A stretch of DNA of 64,000 nucleotides, from the NCBI GenBank assembly GCA_012295275.1, contig CM022677.1:5566075-5630074 (forward strand), read 5' to 3'. The position numbers were made by a program, and so were the translations under genes. The DNA comes from Chrysomallon squamiferum. Taxonomy: Eukaryota; Mollusca; Gastropoda; Neomphalida; Peltospiridae. Positions 11,901-25,709 of this stretch are shown piece by piece. The notes beneath the pieces were generated by a model. It worked only from the letters and a program-made list of their open reading frames with translations. It did not search any database and was not told the origin of the DNA. Position 1 is the stretch's first letter. Each line of letters begins with the position of its first letter.

Positions 11901-14900
11901 TCCAGTGCTAGTTAACAGACTCAGTGATTGATTGGTAAGTAAACTGTGTGTACATTACATTTGTAATACATTTGTTACTATCAGATGTTTTACATCACAC
12001 ATCCAGTGCTAGTTAACAGACTCAGTGATTGGTAAGTAAACTGTGTGTGTACATGTTTTTACATTTAGTTACATTTGTGTTACATTATCAGATGTTTTAG
12101 ATGTTTTCACACATCCAGTGCTAGTTAACAGACTCAGTGATTGGTAAGTAAACTGTGTGTACATTACATTTGTAATATCTGTTACTATCAGATGTTTTAC
12201 ATCACACATCCAGTGCTAGTTAACAGACTCAGTGATTGGTAAGTAAACTGTGTGTACATTACATTTGTGTACATTACATTTTTACATACATCCCTGTTAC
12301 TATCAGATGTAATACTATCAGATGTTTTACATCACACATCCAGTGCTAGTTAACAGACTCAGTGATTGGTAAGTAAACTGTGTGTACATTACATTTGTAA
12401 TACTGTTACTATCAGATGTTTTACATCACACATCCAGTGCTAGTTAACAGACTCAGTGATTGGTAAGTAAACTGTGTGTACATTACATTTGTAATACTGT
12501 TACTATCAGATGTTTTACATCACACATCCAGTGCTAGTTAACAGACTCAGTGATTGGTAAGTAAACTGTGTGTACATTACATTTGTAATTTGTTACTATC
12601 AGATGTTTTACATCACACATCCAGTGCTAGTTAACAGACTCAGTGATTGGTAAGTAAACTGTGTGTACATTACATTTGTAATACTATCAGATGTTTTACA
12701 TCACACATCCAGTGCTAGTTAACAGACTGAGTGATTGGTAAGTAAACTGTGTGTACATTACATTTGTGATACTATCAGATGTTTTACATCACACATCCAG
12801 TGCTAGTTAACAGACTCAGTGATTGGTAAGTAAACTGTGTGTACATTACATTTGTAGATGTTTTACATACATCCATCAGTTATGTTTTACATGTGTGTAC
12901 ATTACATCCATACTATCAGATGTGTTTTACATCACACATCCAGTGCTAGTTAACAGACTCAGTGATTGGTAAGTAAACTGTGTGTACATTACATTTGTAA
13001 TACATTTGTTACTATCAGATGTTTTACATCACACATCCAGTGCTAGTTAACAGACTCAGTGATTGGTAAGTAAACTGTGTACATTACATGTTACATTACA
13101 TTTGTAATACTATCAGATGTTTTACATCACACATCCAGTGCTAGTTAACAGACTCAGTGATTGGTAAGTAAACTGTGTGTACATTACATTTGTAATACAT
13201 TTGTTACTATCAGATGTTTTACATCACACATCCAGTGCTAGTTAACAGACTCAGTGATTGGTAAGTAAACTGTGTGTACATTACATTTGTAATACTGTTA
13301 CTATCAGATGTTTTACATCACACATCCAGTGCTAGTTAACAGACTCAGTGATTGGTAAGTAAACTGTGTGTACATTACATTTGTAATACATTTGTAATAC
13401 TATCAGATGTTTTACATCACACATCCAGTGCTAGTTAACAGACTCAGTGATTGGTAAGTAAACTGTGTGTACATTACATACTGTTACTATCAGATGTTTT
13501 ACATCACACATCCAGTGCTAGTTAACAGACTCAGTGATTGGTAAGTAAACTGTGTGTACATTACATTTTATACATTTGTTACTATCAGATGTTTTACATC
13601 ACACATCCAGTGCTAGTTAACAGACTGAGTGATTGGTAAGTAAACTGTGTGTACATTACATTTGTAATACTATCAGATGTTTTACATCACACATCCAGTG
13701 CTAGTTAACAGACTGAGTGATTGGTAAGTAAACTGTGTGTACATTACATTTGTAATACTATCAGATGTTTTACATCACACATCCAGTGCTAGTTAACAGA
13801 CTCAGTGATTGGTAAGTAAACTGTGTGTACATTACATTTTTACTATAGATGTTTTACATTTGTTACTATCAGATGTACATTACATTTTTACATCACACAT
13901 CCAGTGCTAGTTAACAGACTCAGTGATTGGTAAGTAAACTGTGTGTACATTACATTTGTAATACATTTGTTACTATCAGATGTTTTACATCACACATCCA
14001 GTGCTAGTTAACAGACTCAGTGATTGGTAAGTAAACTGTGTGTACATTACATTTGTAATACATTTGTTACTATCAGATGTTTTACATCACACATCCAGTG
14101 CTAGTTAACAGATTGAGTGATTGGTAAGTAAACTGTGTGTACATTACATTTTAATACATTTGTAATTTGTTACTATCAGATGTTTTACATCACACATCCA
14201 GTGCTAGTTAACAGACTCAGTGATTGGTAAGTAAACTGTGTGTACATTACATTTGTAATATTTGTTACTATCAGATGTTTTACATCACACATCCAGTGCT
14301 AGTTAACAGACTCAGTGATTGGTAAGTAAACTGTGTGTACATTACATTTGTAATACTATCAGATGTTTTACATCACACATCCAGTGCTAGTTAACAGACT
14401 CAGTGATTGGTAAGTAAACTGTGTGTACATTACATTTCTGTTACTATCAGATGTTTTACATCACACATCCAGTGCTAGTTAACAGACTCAGTGATTGATT
14501 GGTAAGTAAACTGTGTACATTACATTTGTACATTTGTAACTGTTACTATCAGATGTTTTACATCACACATCCAGTGCTAGTTAACAGACTCAGTGATTGG
14601 TAAGTAAACTGTGTGTACATTACATTTGTAATACATTTGTAATACTATCAGATGTTTTACATCACACATCCAGTGCTAGTTAACAGACTGAGTGATTGGT
14701 AAGTAAACTGTGTGTACATTACATTTGTAATACATTTGTTACTATCAGATGTTTTACATCACACATCCAGTGCTAGTTAACAGACTCAGTGATTGGTAAG
14801 TAAACTGTGTGTACATTACATTTTTGTAAACTGTGTTACATTTGTAATATCAGATGTTTTACATCACACATCCAGTGCTAGTTAACAGACTGAGTGAGTG

Positions 14901-17900
14901 ATTGGTAAGTAAACTGTGTGTACATTACATTTGTAATACTGTTACTATTCAGATGTTTTACATCACACATCCAGTGCTAGTTAACAGACTCAGTGATTGG
15001 TAAGTAAACTGTGTGTACATTACATTTGTAATACTATCAGATGTTTTACATCACACATCCAGTGCTAGTTAACAGACTCAGTGATTGGTAAGTAAACTGT
15101 GTGTACATTACATTTGTAATACATTTGTTACTATCAGATGTTTTACATCACACATCCAGTGCTAGTTAACAGACTCAGTGATTGGTAAGTAAACTGTGTG
15201 TACATTACATTTGTAATACATTTGTTACTATCAGATGTTTTACATCACACATCCAGTGCTAGTTAACAGACTCAGTGATTGGTAAGTAAACTGTGTGTAC
15301 ATTACATTTGTAATACATTTGTTACTATCAGATGTTTTACATCACACATCCAGTGCTAGTTAACAGACTCAGTGATTGGTAAGTAAACTGTGTGTACATT
15401 ACATTTGTAATACTGTTACTATCAGATGTTTTACATCACACATCCAGTGCTAGTTAACAGACTCAGTGATTGGTAAGTAAACTGTGTGTACATTACATTT
15501 GTAATACTATCAGATGTTTTACATCACACATCCAGTGCTAGTTAACAGACTGAGTGATTGGTAAGTAAACTGTGTGTACATTACATTTGTAATACTGTTA
15601 CTATCAGATGTTTTACATCACACATCCAGTGCTAGTTAACAGACTCAGTGATTGATTGGTAAGTAAACTGTGTACATTACATTTTGTGTACATTACATAC
15701 TGTTACTATCAGATGTTTTACATCACACATCCAGTGCTAGTTAACAGACTGAGTGATTGGTAAGTAAACTGTGTGTACATTACATTTGTAATACTGTTAC
15801 TATCAGATGTTTTACATCACACATCCAGTGCTAGTTAACAGACTCAGTGATTGGTAAGTAAACTGTGTGTACATTACATTTGTAATTTGTTACTATCAGA
15901 TGTTTTACATCACACATCCAGTGCTAGTTAACAGACTCAGTGATTGGTAAGTAAACTGTGTGTACATTACATTTGTAATACTTTCAGATGTTTTACATCA
16001 CACATCCAGTGCTAGTTAACAGACTCAGTGATTGGTAAGTAAACTGTGTGTACATTACATTTTAGTAATACTATCAGATGTTTTACATCACACATCCAGT
16101 GCTAGTTAACAGACTCAGTGATTGGTAAGTAAACTGTGTGTACATTACATTTGTAATACTATCAGATGTTTTACATCACACATCCAGTGCTAGTTAACAG
16201 ACTCAGTGATTGGTAAGTAAACTGTGTGTACATTACATTTGTAATACTGTTACTATCAGATGTTTTACATCACACATCCAGTGCTAGTTAACAGACTCAG
16301 TGATTGGTAAGTAAACTGTGTGTACATTACATTTGTAATACTATCAGATGTTTTACATCACACATCCAGTGCTAGTTAACAGACTCAGTGATTGGTAAGT
16401 AAACTGTGTGTACATTACATTTGTAATACTATCAGATGTTTTACATCACACATCCAGTGCTAGTTAACAGACTCAGTGATTGGTAAGTAAACTGTGTGTA
16501 CATTACATTTGTAATACTGTTACTATCAGATGTTTTACATCACACATCCAGTGCTAGTTAACAGACTCAGTGATTGGTAAGTAAACTGCTAGTTAACAGA
16601 CTCAGTGATTGGTAAGTAAACTGTGTGTACATTACATTTGTAATACATTTGTTACTATCAGATGTTTTACATCACACATCCAGTGCTAGTTAACAGACTC
16701 AGTGATTGGTAAGTAAACTGTGTGTACATTACATTTGTAATACTGTTACTATCAGATGTTTTACATCACACATCCAGTGCTAGTTAACAGACTCAGTGAT
16801 TGGTAAGTAAATTGTACATTACATGTACTGTGATGTACATTACATTGTGTACATTACATTTGTTTGTGTTACTATCAGATGTTTTACATCACACATCCAG
16901 TGCTAGTTAACAGACTCAGTGATTGGTAAGTAAACTGTGTGTACATTACATACTGTTACTATCAGATGTTTTACATCACACATCCAGTGCTAGTTAACAG
17001 ACTCAGTGATTGGTAAGTAAACTGTGTGTACATTACATTTGTAATACTATCAGATGTTTTACATCACACATCCAGTGCTAGTTAACAGACTGAGTGATTG
17101 GTAAGTAAACTGTGTGTACATTACATTTGTAATACTGTTACTATCAGATGTTTTACATCACACATCCAGTGCTAGTTAACAGACTCAGTGATTGGTAAGT
17201 AAACTGTGTGTACATTACATTTGTAATACTATCAGATGTTTTACATCACACATCCAGTGCTAGTTAACAGACTCAGTGATTGGTAAGTAAACTGTGTGTA
17301 CATTACATTTGTAATACTATCAGATGTTTTACATCACACATCCAGTGCTAGTTAACAGACTCAGTGATTGGTAAGTAAACTGTGTGTACATTACATTTGT
17401 AATACTATCAGATGTTTTACATCACACATCCAGTGCTAGTTAACAGACTCAGTGATTGGTAAGTAAACTGTGTGTACATTACATTTGTAATATTTGTAAG
17501 TGATTACATTTGTAATTGTTTTACATCACACATCCAGTGCTAGTTAACAGACTCAGTGATTGGTAAGTAAACTGTGTGTACATTACATTTGTTACTATCA
17601 GATGTTTTACATCACACATCCAGTGCTAGTTAACAGACTCAGTGATTGGTAAGTAAACTGTGTGTACATTACATTTGTAATACTATCAGATGTTTTACAT
17701 CACACATCCAGTGCTAGTTAACAGACTCAGTGATTGGTAAGTAAACTGTGTGTACATTACATTTGTAATACATTTGTTACTATCAGATGTTTTACATCAC
17801 ACATCCAGTGCTAGTTAACAGACTGAGTGATTGGTAAGTAAACTGTGTGTACATTACATTTGTAATACATTTGTTACTATCAGATGTTTTACATCACACA

Positions 17901-19925
17901 TCCAGTGCTAGTTAACAGACTCAGTGATTGGTAAGTAAACTGTGTGTACATTACATTTGTAATACTATCAGATGATGTTTTACATCACACATCCAGTGCT
18001 AGTTAACAGACTCAGTGATTGGTAAGTAAACTGTGTGTACATTACATTTGTAATACTGTTACTATCAGATGTTTTACATCACACATCCAGTGCTAGTTAA
18101 CAGACTCAGTGATTGGTAAGTAAACTGTGTGTACATTACATTTGTAATACTATCAGATGTTTTACATCACACATCCAGTGCTAGTTAACAGACTCAGTGA
18201 TTGGTAAGTAAACTGTGTGTACATTACATTTGTAATACTATCAGATGTTTTACATCACACATCCAGTGCTAGTTAACAGACTCAGTGATTGGTAAGTAAA
18301 CTGTGTGTACATTACATTTGTAATACTGTATCAGATATCAGATGTTTTACATCACACATCCAGTGCTAGTTAACAGACTCAGTGATTGGTGGTAAACTGT
18401 GTGTACATTACATTTGTAAACTGTTGTGATGTTTTACATTACAGTTAACAGACTTTGGTAAGTAAACTGTGTGTACATTACATTTGTAATACTATCAGAT
18501 GTTTTACATCACACATCCAGTGCTAGTTAACAGACTGAGTGATTGGTAAGTAAACTGTGTGTACATTACATTTGTAATACTATCAGATGTTTTACATCAC
18601 ACATCCAGTGCTAGTTAACAGACTGAGTGATTGGTAAGTAAACTGTGTGTACATTACATTTGTAATACTGTTACTATCAGATGTTTTACATCACACATCC
18701 AGTGCTAGTTAACAGACTCAGTGATTGGTAAGTAAACTGTGTGTACATTACATTTGTAATACTATCAGATGTTTTACATCACACATCCAGTGCTAGTTAA
18801 CAGACTCAGTGATTGGTAAGTAAACTGTGTGTACATTACATTTTACAGATTTGTAGTTAACAGATTTGTTACTATCAGATGTTTTACATCACACATCCAG
18901 TGCTAGTTAACAGACTCAGTGATTGGTAAGTAAACTGTGTGTACATTACATTTGTAATACATTTGTTACTATCAGATGTTTTACATCACACATCCAGTGC
19001 TAGTTAACAGACTCAGTGATTGGTAAGTAAACTTGTGTACATTACATTTGTAATATTTGTTACTATCAGATGTTTTACATCACACATCCAGTGCTAGTTA
19101 ACAGACTCAGTGATTGGTAAGTAAACTGTGTGTACATTACATTTGTAATAATTTGTTACTATCAGATGTTTTACATCACACATCCAGTGCTAGTTAACAG
19201 ACTCAGTGATTGGTAAGTAAACTGTGTGTACATTACATTTGTAATACATTTGTTACTATCAGATGTTTTACATCACACATCCAGTGCTAGTTAACAGACT
19301 CAGTGATTGGTAAGTAAACTGTGTGTACATTACATTTGTAATACATTTGTTACTATCAGATGTTTTACATCACACATCCAGTGCTAGTTAACAGACTGAG
19401 TGATTGGTAAGTAAACTGTGTACATTACATTTGTAATACTATCAGATGTTTTACATCACACATCCAGTGCTAGTTAACAGACTGAGTGATTGGTAAGTAA
19501 ACTGTGTGTACATTACATTTGTAATACTATCAGATGTTTTACATCACACATCCAGTGCTAGTTAACAGACTCAGTGATTGGTAAGTAAACTGTGTGTACA
19601 TTACATTTGTAATACTATTACTATTTGATGTTTTACTATCAGATGTTTTACATCACACATCCAGTGCTAGTTAACAGACTCACACATCCAGTGCTAGTTA
19701 ACAGATCAGTGGTAAGTAAACTGTGTGTACATTACATTTGTAACTGTTACTATCAGATGTTTTACATCACACATCCAGTGCTAGTTAACAGACTGAGTGA
19801 TTGGTAAGTAAACTGTGTGTACATTACATTTGTAATACTATCAGATGTTTTACATCACACATCCAGTGCTAGTTAACAGACTCAGTGATTGGTAAGTAAA
19901 CTGTGTGTACATTACATTTGTAATG
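8990..19925 (+). repeat. Giant 88-97 bp splice-donor minisatellite, about 120 copies
   Basis: The core unit runs from CAGATGTTTTACATCACACA through GTGCTAGTTAACAGACTCAG and TGATTGGTAAGTAAACTG to ACATTACATTTGTAAT. The minimal period is 88 bases; ACTGTT or ACATTTGTT spacers lengthen it to 94-97. Almost every unit carries a perfect GGTAAGTAA donor. The first about 54 bases resemble the 3' end of the downstream exon 19963-20107, including CAGATGTTT, ACATCAC, AGTT-AACAG and the exon/intron junction. The frame preceding the donor translates as QMFYITHPVLVNRLSDW, against QMFHITHHASLTGCL in the exon. Copy B holds only about six damaged units. Confidence 0.97.
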
Positions 19926-19962
19926 CTAACATTTGTTTTGTTTGTAATGTTTTATTTTTCAG

Positions 19963-20107
19963 ACACAAGCTGGTTGCTCTACACAGAGTACAGAAATCTA
20001 AACACAGCAAATTCTCACACAACAGAGCAGAGAAATCAGAGGAGAGTTACAGTTGACTGTCAGATGTTTCACATCACCCATCATTAGTTTAACAGGCTGC
20101 TTGACTG
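19963..20107 (+). pseudogene. Exon whose 3' end seeded the 88-bp array, copy A
   Basis: The acceptor is TTTTATTTTTCAG and the donor GTAAATAAG. One frame reads TSWLLYTEYRNLNTANSH and continues through VTVDCQMFHITHH. Another reads HKLVAVHRVQKSKHSKFSHN to a TGA. Copy A lacks two bases (GC of CATGCTAG) present in copy B, breaking the first frame near its end. The 3' end is recognisably homologous to the repeat unit of the upstream array. The protein family is unknown. Confidence 0.5.
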
Positions 20108-20320
20108 GTAAATAAGTGTGAACTTGTTTCTCAGACCTTTCAGTTACCATGAAGTTCACAAAAATAGTTTTCTGATTACAAGTGAAAAATAATTTGAAAA
20201 TGTCTTCTTCAGATGACAAACATTATCGTTATTTTTGATAATGAATGTGTGACAGAAAAAACATCAACATTTTCACTGTTAATTAAGACAGCCGTTTGTG
20301 TTTTCAGTTTTCAGTAACAG

Positions 20321-20455
20321 ACTGCAGAAATCAAGACTGATATTACAATCTGTTACTTCTCATCTCAACTTTCTACTGTTAAGTCTCAACACATCTCATT
20401 TCAATTACATCTAGTCTTCATTTTACATGTCAAATTGTATAGTCTTCATTTCCAG
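20321..20455 (+). CDS. Open 45-codon exon, copy A
   Basis: Phase 0 in and out. The acceptor TTTTCAGTTTTCAGTAACAG includes alternative AGs at 20307 and 20314. The donor is GTAAAT. The reading begins TAEIKTDITICYFSSQLSTV and ends VKLYSLHFQ. Copy B has the same length and is also open with few substitutions, which favours former or present coding. The function is not recognised. Confidence 0.5.
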
Positions 20456-20552
20456 GTAAATATTTATAATCAAGGACATTTCAAATATAATTTATATAAC
20501 TCTGAATATTATTTATATTTTAATTATAAGTTTTACATTTTTTTTTCTTCAG

Positions 20553-20725
20553 GGTTCTTTATCATGAGCTTGTTTTGAGAAAGAAATAATACACTGAGAA
20601 GTGGCTTTGATTCTAAATGACTTGTCAAGTTTGACTCCAAGCTTTTAAAGTTGTCTGATGATCCTGAACTAAGCAAACAGAAGATAAACATCTCAAACAC
20701 AAATATGAAGAACTGAATGCTTGGA
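20553..20725 (+). pseudogene. Last recognisable exon of the series, copy A, several frame breaks
   Basis: After TTTTTTTTTCTTCAG the reading is VLYHELVLRKK and stop. Following frameshifts, further coherent pieces appear: ALILNDLSS and KLSDDPELSKQK. The same order is seen in copy B. The pieces look like one ancestral exon now split over three frames. AATAAA about 410 bases downstream could mark the transcript end. Confidence 0.4.
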
Positions 20726-21135
20726 GAATATTGAAATATTATAGAAAGTTCAACACCAAAATAACATTTCAAGAACTGTTACTTGTGTGAAACACTACTA
20801 CACTTATTGAAGAATTTAAAAACTGTGAATATAGACTCAAAGTCATGTAATCAGATGTAGATCAGTACACAGAATGCTTGGATCAGACACAGGACCAATT
20901 AGTCAAGTGATAAACAGAAATTATTTTTTTTTAAATTGATTGATGTTAGAATCCTTGATGACTGTGTTAAAAAAGCCACACATTTTAGATCAAAAAGTGT
21001 TTGGTTCAAGGGAGATAATTTTTTAATTTATTTATTTATTTTATTTTATTTCCTTTTTAATAATATTTGAAAGAATAATGTACTTAATCATCTATCAAAA
21101 CATAAGATACCAAGACTTCTGGTAAAGATTTACCC

Positions 21136-21141
21136 AATAAA
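21136..21141 (+). terminator. Possible polyadenylation signal AATAAA, copy A
   Basis: CCAATAAAAGTGTG follows the last exon of the series and is conserved at the same place in copy B. Random occurrence is likely in such AT-rich DNA. Confidence 0.25.
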
Positions 21142-21605
21142 AGTGTGTTAATAAAATATAAAACATAAAATGGAAGGAAATATGTAAACCTGAATGTATC
21201 GTGTATTCGTTGTATAGAAGATGAAATTAGTCACAACATGCTGTGAAGATTGGGAAAAAAGTGCTGACTACAGCACTGCAAGAAGACAGCAATTATTGTA
21301 TTCTCTTTTCTGCAAACACAGAATGTTTTCCAACTCTCAGCCAAATAAACACTGTCTGAGAGTTGGAAGCTTTTTTCAGTGTGTGCAGCATTTTTAAATA
21401 ATTGATAGTCTGTTCTCTATTCAACACAGGAATGCTAATGATCACAATGTGACAGGTGTTTTTTTTTTCTCTATATATGTATGTGTGTTTTAAGCAGTAG
21501 GATGTAAATTATGACTGAGATAGAAATCTACTGTATGTCTGATTTCGTAGCCCTGTGATTGTTTCATGCTTTATCTTGGTGTGTGTTTCCTAATAATATA
21601 AACAG

Positions 21606-22114
21606 GCGCCTGGCACTGCGACTAACATCTTCATGGATGTCAACTTCTCCAAGGCTCCAGCTCAGTTCTGCCAGGTTTATGTGCTTCGTGTTCCTTTGCG
21701 TGACGTTGGAATGACGTGTGTTTACGCGCTGCTGCAGAACAAGTCCAGTTCTGTGTACGATGAACTGTTTCAAGCGGTTGTGGACAAGAGTGAGGAGTAC
21801 GGACACGAGGCCACTCTCATTGTCGGCCACCAAACGAACAACAGTGCTGAATGGTGGAACAATAAGATTTTCAGCTTGGTCGACCATCATCATCTTCTGT
21901 CTGGAAAGTTGTCCAGTTGTTCCAGCGTGAAGAATCCACTGTATGCACCGTTATTCAACAGGATGCAGTTTGTAACCCCCCGAAGAACAAAGGTCATATT
22001 AGCCTTCAGAGGAGACTCAAATCCTTGAGCCAGAACCGTGTCAATAGTTCCAAGTCCATTCCTGAGTTTTTGGTTGGAGTCAGACACAACATTCCTATTA
22101 CCAAGAGCTTATGA
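21606..22114 (+). pseudogene. MULE-type transposase relic, copy A
   Basis: The reading includes MDVNFSKAPAQFCQVYVLRV, then TCVYALLQNKSSSVYDELFQ. This is the order seen in the N-terminal half of Mutator-like transposase domains: a D-x-x-F-x-x-A-P motif, a Q-x-Y-x-x-R stretch, then VYALL-NK and a tyrosine-rich helix. It then jumps to TNNSAEWWNNKIFSLVDHHH, which resembles the C-terminal TNN-x-E-x-W-N-x-x-F motif of the same proteins. The central part with the remaining catalytic residues is missing. Frameshifts follow after KNPLYAPLF, and the tail (LQRRLKSLSQNRVNSSKSIP) is in another frame. It is a dead fragment. GC content and codon use are visibly higher than the surroundings. Confidence 0.75.
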
Positions 22115-22254
22115 CCTAAATGATACAAAGAAATTCATATATGAGAATAAATTTGTTGTGAATGAAACTGTTTCTTTCTTTCCATTTCCTGTTTTCCTAG
22201 CCTAACATTGTTTCTTTTTTTTACTGTTTCTTTTCTGTTTCTTTTCCGTTTACC

Positions 22255-22417
22255 GTTTAATTTAGACAAATATAGCGTTGTGTAACATTTGAACAGTTTA
22301 ATTTAGACAAACATCGCGTTGTGTAACATTTGAACAGTTTAATTTAGACAAACATCGCGTTGTGTAACATTTGAACCGTTTAATTTAGACAAACATCGCG
22401 TTGTGTAACATTTGAAC
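22255..22417. repeat. 41-bp tandem repeat, 4 copies
   Basis: The unit starts GTTTAATTTAGACAAACATC and ends ACATTTGAAC. Copy B has two units at the matching place. It lies 140 bases after the MULE relic and could be part of its old non-coding end. Confidence 0.9.
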
Positions 22418-23100
22418 GGCTTCTTAGGGTTAGATTATTTTTCATTTTAGGGTTCGGGTTTAGAGCGCTGAATAGAGTGGTAAACATCTCAAAGTACTCA
22501 GTGTAATGGATTAGAGACAAAGCGAGCGTAGTTAGAAAAACATTGAATCACTGTCTTTAGCTGCTGAGCTGGCAAAATCTGCTGAGAAAAAAAAAACAAT
22601 CTCACTGATTTGACTAATCTAATAATTTCAGGAGGACTGTGAAAGCAAAACAACTTGAAACTCAGGTCCTAATATGCAAAATAACAAAATTGATAGAGAA
22701 ATGCAACTGGTAATTCAGGCAACAAACCCATAAGGATTAGGATTTGGGGCATTTTAAAGGTATGGGTGGTTAACTGAATAAGAAGAAATGAATACGACAG
22801 GACAACTTTTTGTTAACAATACTTCTGTATTCATATTTCTCTCAATCTGCTTACATGTCATCATCTCATGTCCACACCAAAAATAAAAATGCATTTAAAA
22901 CGCGAAAATAAATTACATTAGTTTTGTCTTTACTAGTAATCCTACCTGAATACTATGCAGCTTCGTCGAGGGAAACGTTTTGACTGTGACAAACATATCT
23001 AAAACTGTGAAAACAACCCAACTTTGTTGTGATTGAGTTTGTTTGGAAATGGTTTTGGAAATTTGGATTTGTGGGCTATGGAAGGTTTTGAAAATACAGT

Positions 23101-23265
23101 GGTTGTGGTGATGGCAGTAGTAATAGCAATAATAGTAATAATAAAGTAGTTGCAGCAATATCATCCGTAACGGTAGTAGTAGTAGTAGCATAAGCGGTAT
23201 TAGTGATAGTTATATTGGTAGTGGCACTACTAGTAGCAGTAGTTGTTGTAGTAGTAGTAATGGAC
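23101..23265. repeat. Degenerate GTA/TAG trinucleotide tract
   Basis: Runs of GTAGTAGTAG, AATAATAGT and CACTACTAGTAG are interspersed. The tract is conserved with small length differences in copy B (34563-34725). Confidence 0.85.
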
Positions 23266-23513
23266 TGAACTTCCTTTATCTTGAAATGGGTTTTTTTAAA
23301 TCAAAAACTCTTTTAGATCAACCGAGACATCATTATTTATAGTTTGTGGGCGGTTTTCCGTGAATACACCAAATAATTTGATAATATTATTATTAAGCCA
23401 TCTCGATGTATCGCTACGTTGAAAAAATAAAATAAAAAGTAAAAATAAAAATAAATAAATAAATAAATAAATAAAACCCATACAATTCAAATTTCGAGAT
23501 AATACCGGCCCCA

Positions 23514-25709
23514 AGATAAGATATGCTCATTGAACAGTAACAGAAGTATGAGTTTAAAATAAGATATGCTCACTGAACAGTAACAGAAGTATGAGTTTAA
23601 AATGAGATATGCTCACTGAACAGTAACAGAAGTATGAGTTTAAAATAAGATATGCTCACTGAACAGTAACAGAAGTATGAGTTTAAAATGAGATATGCTC
23701 ATTGAACAGTAATAGAAGTATGAGTTTAAAATGAGATATGCTCATTGAACAGTAACAGAAGTATGAGTTTAAAATAAGATATGCTCACTGAACAGTAACA
23801 GAAGTATGAGTTTAAAATGAGATATGCTCATTGAACAGTAACAGAAGTATGAGTTTAAAATAAGATATGCTCACTGAACAGTAACAGAAGTATGAGTTTA
23901 AAATAAGATATGCTCATTGAACAGTAACAGAAGTATGAGTTTAAAATAAGATATGCTCACTGAACAGTAACAGAAGTATGAGTTTAAAATAAGATATGCT
24001 CACTGAACAGTAACAGAAGTATGAGTTTAAAATGAGATATGCTCATTGAACAGTAACAGAAGTATGAGTTTAAAATAAGATATGCTCACTGAACAGTAAC
24101 AGAAGTATGAGTTTAAAATGAGATATGCTCACTGAACAGTAACAGAAGTATGAGTTTAAAATGAGATATGCTCACTGAACAGTAACAGAAGTATGAGTTT
24201 AAAATGAGATATGCTCACTGAACAGTAATAGAACAGTGAAAATCAGAAGTATGAGTTTAAAATGAGATATGCTCATTGAACAGTAACAGAAGCATGAGTT
24301 TAACATGAGATATGCTCACTGAACAGTAACAGAAGTAGAGTTTAAAATGAGATATCCCTCACCGAACAGCAACAGAAGCATGAGCTTAACATGAGATATG
24401 CTCACCGAACAGTAACAGAAGTATGATTTGAACATGAGATATGCCTCACTGAACAGCAACAGAAGTATGAGCTTAACATGAGATATGCCTCATTGAACAG
24501 CAACAGAAGTAGGAGTTTAAAATGAGATACGCCCACCGAACAGCAATGGCAGCTAGGAGCGGAATAAAATGAGATATGCCTCACCGAACAGCAACAGAAG
24601 CAGGGAGTTTAAATGAGATATGCTCACTGGAACAAAAAATAGAAGTAGGAGCTTAACATGAGATATGCCTACTGAACAGTAACAGAAGTATGAGTTTAAA
24701 AACGAGATATGCTCACTGAACAGTAAATACAGGAAGTAGGAGTTTAAAATGAGATATGCTCACTGAACAGTAACAGAAGCATGAGTTTACGAGAAGCTCA
24801 TGAGTTTATGAGCTTTAACATGAGATATGCCTCACTGAACAATAACAGAAGTAAGGAGAGTTTAAAATGAGATATGCCTACTCGAACAGTAACAGAAGTA
24901 TGAGTTTCAATACGAGATATGCTCACTGAACAGTAACAGAAGTATGAGTTTAACATGAGATATGCTCACTGAACAGTAATAGAAGTATGAGTTTAAAATG
25001 AGATATGCTCACTGAACAGTAATAGAAGTATGGAGTTTAACATAGAGATATGCTCACTGAACAATAGAAGTATAGGTTTAACATGAGATATGCTCACTGA
25101 ACAGTAATAAGTATGAGTTTAACATGCATTATACTCACTGAACAGTAATAGAAGTATGAGTTTAAAATGAGATGCTCACTGAACAGTAATGAAGTATGAG
25201 TTTAAAACCAGAACAGTAATAGAAGTATGAGTTTAAAATGAGATATGCTCACTGAACAGTAATAGAAGTATGAGTTTAAAAATGAGATATGCTCACTGAA
25301 CAGTAATAGAAGCATGAGTTTAAAAATGAGATATGCTCACTGAACAGTATGAGTTTAAAATGAGAAGTATGAACAGTTTAAAAATGAGATATGCTCACTG
25401 AACAGTAACAGAAGTATGAGTTTAAAATGAGATATGCTCACTGAACAGTAATAGAAGTATGAGTTTAAAATGAGATATGCTCACTGAACAGTAACAGAAG
25501 TATGAGTTTAAAATGAGATATGCTCACTGAACAGTAATAGAAGTATGAGTTTAAAATGAGATATGCTCACTGAACAGTAACAGAAGTATGAGTTTAAAAT
25601 GAGATATGCTCACTGAACAGTAACAGAAGTATGAGTTTAAAATGAGATATGCTCATTGAACAGCAACAGAAGCATGAGTTTAAAATGAGATATGCTCACT
25701 GAACAGTAA
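23514..25709. repeat. 43-bp minisatellite, copy A, about 50 copies, cut by gap
   Basis: The unit is GATATGCTCACTGAACAGTA followed by ACAGAAGTATGAGTTTAAAA and TGA. Units are almost perfect at 23.5-24.2 kb and 25.4-25.7 kb. Between about 24.2 and 25.4 kb they carry many substitutions and indels. The array runs into the N gap. Confidence 0.95.

Larger units (their letters stand above)
3807..25709 (+). repeat. Segmental duplication copy A
   Basis: From CATTCTAGTGTTACTG onward this segment matches 25910-35842 almost base for base, in the same order and orientation: intron flanks, exons, MULE relic, 41-bp and 43-bp arrays. Main differences are a huge 88-bp array here, and two stretches kept here but missing from B (about 5600-6480 and 8262-8722). 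Copy A ends at an N gap inside the 43-bp array, so its true end is not seen. Confidence 0.95.

Noticed and set aside
8990-19925. CRISPR-like array of regular repeats
   Set aside because: Units are contiguous, without unique spacers, in a eukaryotic intron; this is a minisatellite.
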